Shown here: positions 54,247-61,590 of the stretch, piece by piece
Layout of the letters: each line of letters begins with the position of its first letter
How positions within the stretch are numbered: the stretch's first letter is position 1
DNA from: Methanolobus psychrophilus R15
GTDB lineage: Archaea; Halobacteriota; Methanosarcinia; Methanosarcinales; Methanosarcinaceae
Assembly (NCBI GenBank): GCA_000306725.1
Contig: CP003083.1
Location: 1,116,001-1,180,000 of the forward strand
Direction of reading: 5' to 3'
Length of the DNA: 64,000 bases
Made by a program: the position numbers and the translations under genes
Notes under the pieces: model-generated
The model's database searches: none
What the model was told of the DNA's origin: nothing
What the model saw: only the letters and a program-made list of their open reading frames with translations

Positions 54247-55479
54247 TCATGGGTTATGTCTGTAACGTGTAGCGGCTTTTCTTAATGCATCGATGCCCGG
54301 CAGGACAGTGCCTGCAAGATAATCTATACATGCGCCGCCACCTGTACTCAGGTGAGAGAACCGGTCCTCATACCCCAGATTCCTTATCTCAGCTGAAATA
54401 TGTCCTCCGCCTGCAATTGAATATTCAGAGTGGACTGCTGCCTTGATAATCTCATGGGTGCCCAGTGCAAACGGGTCGATCTCCGAAAGACCGGCAGGGC
54501 CATTGAGCACAACTGTCTTTGCACTCCTTATCTCCTTGGAGTATGACACTATAGTCTCCAGCCCTATATCATTGATCGGAAGATTGTCCGACGGGAGTTC
54601 CTCCACCTGGACTTCGATTCTCCTGCCGTCATCGTTCAGTGCAACGTCTATCGGGAGCCCGATCTTACCGTCGAACTTTTCAAGAAGCTCTTTTCCACGC
54701 TCGATCTGTTCAAGATAGCCCTGGGATTCTATAAAGTCCATATTTGCCGGACCGATATCGACCCCTGATGCTGCAAGCATGACATTGGCAACCACACCTG
54801 TAAGCAGCACCCTGTCAACACTGCCGTTGCTCAGGACATTGTCGGTGACATTGAGGGAATCATCGACCTTCGCCCCCCCGAGCACGAAAATGCAGGGACA
54901 TTCCCCTCCCTTGATGCCCCTGTCAAGCGAGTTTATCTCTTTTTCCATGAGCCTGCCGGCCCCGCTGGGAAGGACCTCAGTGAAGCCTGTAATAGATAAC
55001 TGTGATCGGTGTGATACGGCAAAAGCATCATTAAAGAACAGGTCAAACAATGGCGCGAGCTTCCTTATCATATGCGTCTGAGAGTGCGCCTTTGCAGGGC
55101 GGTCCAGGCTTTCCTCGGAATAGAACCTGACGTTTTCAAGCAGTATCACATCCCCTTTCTTCATGGAAGATATGCGTGACCGGGCATGCGTACCAAAGAT
55201 GTCGTCTACGTATTCCACTTCTTTTCCAAGGTAACGTGACAGGCGTTCAGCATGTGGTTTCATCGTGGTGAAATCACTTTTCCCGGCCCTGCTCTGGTGT
55301 GCAAGCAACACAACCCTGGCATTCTCCAGGTCTTTCAGAGTAGGTATATGGCTCTTGATCCTCATGTCATCAAGGATATCATCCTCAGGATCCATGGGCA
55401 CATTGAGGTCCACCCTCACAAGGACTGTTTTCCCTTCCACGTCAAAATCATCGATAGTAAGATAATCTCTAGCAGTCAA
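54247..55479 (-). CDS. pgk: Phosphoglycerate kinase
   Basis: A 410-residue enzyme interconverting 1,3-bisphosphoglycerate + ADP and 3-phosphoglycerate + ATP, at the heart of gluconeogenesis in methanogens. VRVDLNVPMDPEDDILDDMR (N-terminal signature with an added DPEDDI), LLAHQSRAGKSDFTTMKPHA, RFYSEESLDRPAK and the nucleotide region (VLGGAKVDDSLNV, LSTGGGACIDYLAGTVLPG) are all present. The start is TTG at 55479, with GGTGAT 6 bases upstream; no ATG fits in frame. A promoter region with palindromes separates it from the divergent flavoprotein gene. Confidence 0.95.
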   Translation of the reverse strand: MTARDYLTIDDFDVEGKTVLVRVDLNVPMDPEDDILDDMRIKSHIPTLKDLENARVVLLAHQSRAGKSDFTTMKPHAERLSRYLGKEVEYVDDIFGTHARSRISSMKKGDVILLENVRFYSEESLDRPAKAHSQTHMIRKLAPLFDLFFNDAFAVSHRSQLSITGFTEVLPSGAGRLMEKEINSLDRGIKGGECPCIFVLGGAKVDDSLNVTDNVLSNGSVDRVLLTGVVANVMLAASGVDIGPANMDFIESQGYLEQIERGKELLEKFDGKIGLPIDVALNDDGRRIEVQVEELPSDNLPINDIGLETIVSYSKEIRSAKTVVLNGPAGLSEIDPFALGTHEIIKAAVHSEYSIAGGGHISAEIRNLGYEDRFSHLSTGGGACIDYLAGTVLPGIDALRKAATRYRHNP

Positions 55480-55561
55480 ACTTCCATCACCACAATTTAG
55501 TCGCCTCTATCTTTTCAGGCAATATAAGTCAATATACAGAGTCTATATACATTATACCTTT

Positions 55562-55646
55562 ATGTGATATAAATTAGTTAACTATCACATTTTGCTGTAA
55601 ATGAACCAATCCAGTTATATCTTTTTCGTATATGCAACAGTTAACT
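55562..55646. promoter_or_regulatory. Inverted repeat and repeated AGTTAACT palindromes between pgk and the flavoprotein gene
   Basis: ATGTGATA (55562-55569) and TATCACAT (55583-55590) form a perfect 8-bp inverted repeat around a 13-base spacer. Within it AGTTAACT (55576-55583) is itself a palindrome, and the same 8 bases recur at 55639-55646, exactly 63 bases further, about six helical turns. The region is AT-rich with several TATA-like stretches on both strands. A shared regulator of the divergent genes is possible. Confidence 0.4.
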
Positions 55647-55700
55647 ACGACAAATCCAAAAACTAATATCTATTGACCTACAATCCAGCCTGGTGATCAT

Positions 55701-56264
55701 ATGAGGATTCTGGGAATTTCAGGAAGCCCTAAAGCAGGCGGAAATAACGACAAGCTCATCGAAAAAGTATTAAACATTGCCTTAAAGAGAGGGTTTGATA
55801 CTGAGACTGTGTTCATCTCCTCAGCCTTGATAGCTCCTTGCACGGCCTGTGGCGCATGTGCAAAAGAAGGCGGAAAATGTCCAATCGATGACAGTATGCA
55901 AATAGTTTACGACAAGCTTGTCTCAGCAGACGGGATAATTGTGTCATCACCAGTCTATTTCGGCACAATGACAGCACAATTGAAAGCACTTTGTGACAGG
56001 AGCGTACTGCTCAGGAGACAGGGTTTCCAGCTCAGCAATAAGGTCGGAGCTGCCATGGCTGTCGGTGGCTCAAGGAATGGCGGACAGGAAAAGACGATAC
56101 AATCCATCCACGAGTGGATGCACATCCATGGAATGATAGTTATCGGGGATGGAGAGCATTTTGGCGGGATACTGCAAAAGCCTGCTCAGGACGATGAAGA
56201 AGGAATGAAGACAGCTGTTGATACTGTCAACAAGCTGTGTGATGTCCTTAAGATGATGAAGTAG
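55701..56264 (+). CDS. Iron-sulfur flavoprotein of the Isf family
   Basis: A 187-residue flavodoxin-like protein. ILGISGSPKAGGNNDKLIEK binds the FMN phosphate, and IVSSPVYFGTMTAQLKALCD is the second flavodoxin motif. The compact cysteine motif C47-x2-C50-x2-C53-x6-C60 (APCTACGACAKEGGKC) matches that of methanosarcinal iron-sulfur flavoproteins, which hold one [4Fe-4S] cluster and FMN and take electrons from ferredoxin, acting on oxygen species or other acceptors. The start has GGTGAT 4 bases upstream. The stop codon is TAG. Confidence 0.88.
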   Translation: MRILGISGSPKAGGNNDKLIEKVLNIALKRGFDTETVFISSALIAPCTACGACAKEGGKCPIDDSMQIVYDKLVSADGIIVSSPVYFGTMTAQLKALCDRSVLLRRQGFQLSNKVGAAMAVGGSRNGGQEKTIQSIHEWMHIHGMIVIGDGEHFGGILQKPAQDDEEGMKTAVDTVNKLCDVLKMMK

Positions 56265-56314
56265 CCCTTGAAAATAGTAAATACTGGGAAGGAGAAAAAA
56301 CACCCCTTTCCCAC

Positions 56315-57388
56315 TCACATTTTAATGCCTACGATCTCAGCTATAGCTTCTACATTGACGTTCTTTTCCAGCAGGGCCAGTATCCTGTCAAGCTTGACCT
56401 GCTGCTTGACATGGGCATGACCGATCAGGTGTTCCATTCTTTCAATTGTGCCCATAGTATCACCCCTGACCAGGATGACTGGAATGCCCACACCTTCGGC
56501 ACTTGCAAGTACAGCACCACTTGGCTGCATGTTTCCTGTAAGTATCAGGCATTTGACCCTTGCTTCAATGGCAGCCATCTGTATATCTGCCCGGTCTCCT
56601 CCGGTGATCACAGCGCTATCAGGTGTCCTGCGGAAATACTTGATAGCAGAACCGGCCTCCATTGCACCTACAAGGTAACTGTCCACAAGGTCAGCAAGCT
56701 TGTCAGAACCTATAAGGATCTCACCGTGAAGTCCTTCAATGATATCGGAAATAGGAATAGAACGAAGAGTCTCATCCAGCGGGATAACTCCAAAAACACT
56801 GACACCTTTTTTTTCCAGGAAGGGCACAACAAGCTCTTTTACTCTCTCAAGCATACCCAAGGGCACTTCGTTCAGGATGACACCTGCAAGCATCCCAGGG
56901 TCCTGAATTATCCGCAGGTCGCACAGTATGCGGTCAACCGCAAAGATGGAATCGAAACGGGTTACAAGAAGCATCTTTGTTCCAAGTTTGGAAGCAACCT
57001 CCGGATCGGAGAGATTATACATAGCACCGCCTCCAATGCCCCCAGTACCTTCGATGATTACAATATCCTTTCCTTTGGAAATCCTTGCATAAGCCTCAAG
57101 CAACTTGCTGTCCAGGTCTTTCTTTATCCCGGTGAGCGCATCATTGGTCAGGCTGTCAGTTAGATATATTGGTGTAATGAACTCACTCGGGTCCTGCAGC
57201 CCAAGCAGTTGCTTTATACTCTCCGAGTCCTCATCTGCAAGGGACCCATGTACATTGATCAGCAGATTCCCGACCGGCTTCATGTATCCGATAACATAGC
57301 CTTTGTTCTGGAAGATCTTACCCAGTCCCATGCATATGGAACTTTTGCCCGAATATTCCTCTGAAGAACTTATCAATATCGATGCCAT
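56315..57388 (-). CDS. BioD-like P-loop protein with DRTGG domain
   Basis: A 357-residue protein. The N-terminal domain is of the dethiobiotin synthetase/cobyrinate synthase (AAA_26) type: ISSSEEYSGKSSICMGLGKI with a modified P-loop (SGKSS), and VIIEGTGGIGGGAMYNLSD. The C-terminal half (about 215-330) is a DRTGG domain (AVITGGDRADIQMAAIEARV), as in the N-terminal part of some phosphotransacetylases; the acyltransferase domain is absent. The neighbouring gene upstream is ADP-forming acetyl-CoA synthetase, and this pairing is recurrent in methanogens as I recall, so a regulatory or auxiliary role in acetyl-CoA metabolism is inferred. Start ATG at 57388. Confidence 0.82.
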   Translation of the reverse strand: MASILISSSEEYSGKSSICMGLGKIFQNKGYVIGYMKPVGNLLINVHGSLADEDSESIKQLLGLQDPSEFITPIYLTDSLTNDALTGIKKDLDSKLLEAYARISKGKDIVIIEGTGGIGGGAMYNLSDPEVASKLGTKMLLVTRFDSIFAVDRILCDLRIIQDPGMLAGVILNEVPLGMLERVKELVVPFLEKKGVSVFGVIPLDETLRSIPISDIIEGLHGEILIGSDKLADLVDSYLVGAMEAGSAIKYFRRTPDSAVITGGDRADIQMAAIEARVKCLILTGNMQPSGAVLASAEGVGIPVILVRGDTMGTIERMEHLIGHAHVKQQVKLDRILALLEKNVNVEAIAEIVGIKM

Positions 57389-57447
57389 TATTTTGCTCCC
57401 GACCTGTCCTTGTTAATGCTATATCTTGCTGCTAGTTACTAATACTC

Positions 57448-59547
57448 TCACTTTGTGTCGATGGTAAACCGTACATCCATTGCAACACAGCCTTTCCCTT
57501 CCTGCATTACCATCAGCGGGTTGATCTCAAACTCCATAATCTCTGGGAAATCCATGCTAAGCTGTGATACTTTCATGAGCGCATCTATTATCGAGCCGAT
57601 ATCTGAAGGTTGTTCGCCCCTGACGCCTGCTATAAGCGGATAGGTCTTGATGGAGGTTACCATATGCTTTGCATCATCGATGCTGATAGGCGCTACAGCA
57701 AACGAAACATCCCGGAGGAATTCCACATACGTCCCTCCAAGCCCGAACATGAGAAGAGGTCCGAATTGTGGGTCCCGGTTCATTCCGATTATTACCTCCT
57801 TCCCCCCGCCGAGCATCTTCTGTATCTGAACACCCGATATCTGCGCGTTATGCATATAGTGGCCGACATCTGACATCATGGTATTATAAGCGCGCTCCAC
57901 ATCATCCGCATGTTTCAGGTTGAGGCGGATACCTCCCACATCAGTCTTGTGAGAGATATCAGGAGATACGATCTTCATAACCACGGGGTAACCAATCTCT
58001 TCGGATATCCTCACGGCTTCCGGAAGGTCTTTCGCGATCCTGGAATCAACCACCGGAATGCCGTAGGAAGAAAGTATATCCATGGACTCAAGGCCAAGAG
58101 TCCTTGTTTTCGTCACACGGGCTTCCTTTATTGCTGCATTTGCAATGCTATTATTCACATTGAGCACGCCTGGGGAAGAGTACTTCCTGTTCCTTATGGA
58201 ATGGTATTCGCATAATGCATACATACTGGCAACCGCTCTTTCCGAGGAAGGATAGTTAGGGATGCCGTTCTTATGTAACACGTCCTCACCTTCCTGAACA
58301 CGGGTACCGCCGGCAAGATTACACAATACGGGTTTTTCAGAGTTTCTTACGATGCCGACTATCTTTTCCGCAATCTCTCCCACAGCAGTCATTGCCTGCG
58401 GAGACACGAGGACAATCACCCCATTGACATTCTTGTCTGCAAGCACGATCTTAAGCGCATGCGCATATACATCGGCGCTGGCATCGCCGAGTACATCCAC
58501 AGGGTCATACAGGCCTGCAGCCGGTGGCAGGATCTCCCGGAGTTCTGCTATTGTGGCTTCTTCAAAGGAAGTGATTGTAAGCCCCGCATTGGCACATGCA
58601 TCCGCTGTCAATATGCCAAGACCTCCTGCATTGGTAACGATAGCAATGTTCCTGCCGGATGGCAGGGGATAAGCTGAAAAGGCCCGGGATTTATCAAGCA
58701 TCTCGGTCAGGGAGTCGGCACGCAGCACCCCGCTCTGCCTGAAAGCTGCATCATAGGCGGCATCAGCGCCTGCAAGGGTACCTGTATGGGATGAAACTGC
58801 CCTTGAACCTACCGAGGTCCTGCCTGACTTGACAACTATCACTGGTTTGGCCCGGGTCACCTGTCTTGCCACCCTGATGAACTCAGGTCCTTCCTTCACA
58901 CCTTCCAGATATGCGGCTATTACAGCCGTGTCATCATCCTTATAGAAAAAATCAAGAAAATCGTTCTCATCAAGATCAGCCTTGTTTCCCAGACTCACGA
59001 ATTTGGAGAAACCGACTCTGTTCTTCTCAGCCCAGTCCAGGGTCACGGTACATATAGCTCCGGATTGCGACATCATTGCGATGTTGCCTCTGAGGGCCAT
59101 GTTCGCAGCAAAAGAGGCATTAAGACCTGAGGCGGTATCAATTATACCCAGGCAGTTAGGCCCCACCATGTCTATCCCGTACTTCTCGCATAATGCAACG
59201 CATTCACGCTCCAGATGCGCACCCTCTATACCTGCTTCCTTGAAGCCTGCAGATATCACGACAACATTCTTCACGTCTGCAAGAGCACATTGCTCGATGG
59301 CTTCAGGAACTAGCTTAGCCGGTATCACTATTACCGCAAGGTCTACATTTTTCTCTTTGGGGACATCCAGAATGGAAGGATATGCGCGAAGCCCCAATAT
59401 TTCCGTATCCTTGGGGTTAATGGGTATGATATCGATATTATCACTGGCAGCTATCAGGTTCTCAAGCACTGCCCTTCCCACTTTACCTTCATTCCTCGAA
59501 GCCCCTATAACGGCTACAGCATTCGGATCAAACATTCTGTCAAGCAT
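57448..59547 (-). CDS. acd: Acetyl-CoA synthetase (ADP-forming), fused alpha and beta subunits
   Basis: A 699-residue NDP-forming acyl-CoA synthetase: acyl-CoA + ADP + Pi to acid + ATP + CoA. The N-terminal CoA-binding domain (VAVIGASRNEGKVGRAVLEN), a succinyl-CoA-ligase-like domain (GPNCLGIIDTASGLNASFAA; the catalytic histidine region SSHTGTLAGADAAYDA) and a C-terminal ATP-grasp domain (KIVSPDISHKTDVGGIRLNL) occur in alpha-beta order in one chain. The frame is open from 59574, but MLDRMFDPNAVAV at 59547 is the usual start. It lies 59 bases upstream of the DRTGG protein gene on the same strand. ATP can be made from acyl-CoA formed by enzymes such as IorAB. Confidence 0.92.
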   Translation of the reverse strand: MLDRMFDPNAVAVIGASRNEGKVGRAVLENLIAASDNIDIIPINPKDTEILGLRAYPSILDVPKEKNVDLAVIVIPAKLVPEAIEQCALADVKNVVVISAGFKEAGIEGAHLERECVALCEKYGIDMVGPNCLGIIDTASGLNASFAANMALRGNIAMMSQSGAICTVTLDWAEKNRVGFSKFVSLGNKADLDENDFLDFFYKDDDTAVIAAYLEGVKEGPEFIRVARQVTRAKPVIVVKSGRTSVGSRAVSSHTGTLAGADAAYDAAFRQSGVLRADSLTEMLDKSRAFSAYPLPSGRNIAIVTNAGGLGILTADACANAGLTITSFEEATIAELREILPPAAGLYDPVDVLGDASADVYAHALKIVLADKNVNGVIVLVSPQAMTAVGEIAEKIVGIVRNSEKPVLCNLAGGTRVQEGEDVLHKNGIPNYPSSERAVASMYALCEYHSIRNRKYSSPGVLNVNNSIANAAIKEARVTKTRTLGLESMDILSSYGIPVVDSRIAKDLPEAVRISEEIGYPVVMKIVSPDISHKTDVGGIRLNLKHADDVERAYNTMMSDVGHYMHNAQISGVQIQKMLGGGKEVIIGMNRDPQFGPLLMFGLGGTYVEFLRDVSFAVAPISIDDAKHMVTSIKTYPLIAGVRGEQPSDIGSIIDALMKVSQLSMDFPEIMEFEINPLMVMQEGKGCVAMDVRFTIDTK

Positions 59548-59660
59548 ATTGTTCCCTGGATTTTCCCTTCTCACTACTAAGCTTCAATGATACATAAAAA
59601 TATGGGGAGAGATGATAGAAACCTCAAAATCGACACTTGCAACTTAAATATATGATGTGC

Positions 59661-61424
59661 TCACTTTTTAAACTGTGTGCCACCATTTTCTCCCTGCTTG
59701 CCTTCATTCCCAGGGCGGGCCATGTACTTAAGACCAGTCAGACCTACTATCCCGGCAACAAGCAAGCTGACCAGTAAAAGCGCTACACTCCAGTAAGTAT
59801 TGTAGTACGGGATCTCATCCATGCCTCCTGAAGCAGCTGCAGTGTCCCCTATAGTGCTTACAGCCTGGTCTTCATTAAGCTTATACGGCTCATAGTCCAT
59901 GCTTACAATGGCAAATACTGAGAAAATAGGAGTATATGCTGTGTAATACACATAAGTATCATCCTCCCCGGTCTTTTCGGTCACCTGGGGATTCCATCCA
60001 TTTACATGACCGTACAGAACAATAGACTCATGATCGATGTTATTTGAGAGGAGCCAATCCTTCTCAACCTTGAAATTGACTTTTGCATCATTTGTCATAT
60101 ACGGGGAGAATTGCGCATCCCCTACCCAGGTATTGAAGTTATTATACACAACTCCTGGAGGTACCTCGTTGATAAGGGTTGATGTGTTCTTCAGAATCTC
60201 GACCACGGTCTTAACCTGTCCTCCGCTTACCTCTGGTATGAAACTTATGGATATGACATTGTTACCCTCAAGCCCAAATTCAAAAATCGCCTCCTGTCCC
60301 TTAACAAGAGAGGCAAAAGAGTAATCCTTGAGCTCTACGTTGTCGTGTGCTTCCGTTAAATCACGGAAATCCTTAAGGAAATTTGCATCTTCAGTCACCG
60401 TGGATGAAACGTTTACAGAGACATTTGATTCATTATCTTGAGTGACGGCTGGATTAATTGTCTGGCTAGTGTTTGAACTATCCGTTGAGCTGCTGACTGA
60501 ACTGGAACTGATGCTGCTGTTATCTTTATTATTGCTGTTAATAATGCTTATGCTGCCGGTATCAAGGTTGCCGCTATTTTCAGTAGTACTAATGGTATTA
60601 GTGGCACTAGTGGTACTAGTAGTCGTTTTAGTGTTAGTAGTTCTGGTGCTGGGATCCTTTTTAGCGGCATTATCAACCTTAGTATCTTTGTCGTTGTTTA
60701 CGTTGTCTGCGGGTTTTTCTTCATTATTCTCAACTTTAGTGTCTTTGCTTTCATTCTGCTCAGTTGAGACAGAAGATGTGCTTTTTGTGTCATCGGATTT
60801 ATTATCATCTGTCCTATTATTATCCCCGACATTCTTTTCGATCTTTTCCTCACTGCTATCCTTATCTGAAGAGTCGGTAGATATTACATTTTGATTCTCA
60901 GAGGATGATTCACCGGATTCATCTTTATCCTTAACAGGTTTCGAGGTTGCTTTATCTTCGTCATCCGACTCACTTATCTCACGATCATCTTCTTTGTTGG
61001 GAGAAACATCTGGAATTATCTCGTCTTCACCCTGATCCCCGCGCTCGTTCTCAGCCGTATTATCATCCGTATTAGACTTGTCGTCGGTTTCCTCTCCTCG
61101 GTCAGAGTAAGATTTATAATCTGCACTTTCAGACGTTTCCATTTCATAATTATCATCATCTGAGGAATCATCATCCTGGTCGTTGTCAAAATCATCGTCT
61201 TCATCTGAGGATTCGTCATCCCGGTCGTTGTCAGAATCATCGTCATCATCTGAGGAATCATCATCCTGGTCATCGTCTGAGAAATCATCATCTTCGTTAT
61301 TGTCAGAATCCGCATTTGTTGATCCTGCTGACATCAAAATGATTAAAATGCATAGAATACACAAAAGAACTCTCCTTGACTTCCAGTAACCAGACAGTCC
61401 AGTATTCGGTTCACTTAAAACCAT
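59661..61424 (-). CDS. Surface protein with Asp/Ser-rich stalk and PGF-pre-PGF domain
   Basis: A 587-residue secreted protein. The signal peptide lies at about 16-38. A low-complexity stalk of Asp, Glu, Ser, Thr and Asn (about 39-345), with D-D-D-S-S-D repeats, follows. A PGF-pre-PGF domain (about 350-505) includes FLKDFRDLTEAHDNVELKDY, EVPPGVVYNNFNTWVGDAQF and TYVYYTAYTPIFSVFAI. A C-terminal transmembrane helix (about 543-565) and a basic end close it. The domain name comes from its place ahead of PGF-CTERM signals; here a plain TM anchor follows. It resembles the C-terminus of the next gene, so the pair are paralogues. Confidence 0.85.
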   Translation of the reverse strand: MVLSEPNTGLSGYWKSRRVLLCILCILIILMSAGSTNADSDNNEDDDFSDDDQDDDSSDDDDDSDNDRDDESSDEDDDFDNDQDDDSSDDDNYEMETSESADYKSYSDRGEETDDKSNTDDNTAENERGDQGEDEIIPDVSPNKEDDREISESDDEDKATSKPVKDKDESGESSSENQNVISTDSSDKDSSEEKIEKNVGDNNRTDDNKSDDTKSTSSVSTEQNESKDTKVENNEEKPADNVNNDKDTKVDNAAKKDPSTRTTNTKTTTSTTSATNTISTTENSGNLDTGSISIINSNNKDNSSISSSSVSSSTDSSNTSQTINPAVTQDNESNVSVNVSSTVTEDANFLKDFRDLTEAHDNVELKDYSFASLVKGQEAIFEFGLEGNNVISISFIPEVSGGQVKTVVEILKNTSTLINEVPPGVVYNNFNTWVGDAQFSPYMTNDAKVNFKVEKDWLLSNNIDHESIVLYGHVNGWNPQVTEKTGEDDTYVYYTAYTPIFSVFAIVSMDYEPYKLNEDQAVSTIGDTAAASGGMDEIPYYNTYWSVALLLVSLLVAGIVGLTGLKYMARPGNEGKQGENGGTQFKK

Positions 61425-61521
61425 AGATAAATCCCACCACCATCAATACAAACTTAGTTCCCCTCTGCAGCAATAAAAAGAAGAGAAACTTTCTTCAGGA
61501 AAAAAACTACTTATTATAAAA

Positions 61522-61574
61522 AAGATGGTGCTCTAAGAGGTTGTACATATCTTTCGGTTTTAAAGCACCATCTT
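61522..61574 (-). terminator. Hairpin-T6 terminator after the repeat protein
   Basis: On the minus strand AAGATGGTGCT (61574-61564) and AGCACCATCTT (61532-61522) form an 11-bp perfect stem around a 31-base loop, followed at once by a T-rich tail (TTTTTTATAATAA). It lies 16 bases after the stop of the repeat protein and ends its transcript. Confidence 0.7.
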
Positions 61575-61590
61575 CCGAACTGATATATGT

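Noticed and set aside
60442-60894. 150-codon plus-strand frame rich in Leu, Val and Ser
   Set aside because: It is the antisense of the Asp/Ser/Thr repeat stalk; its hydrophobic look follows from the sense codons.
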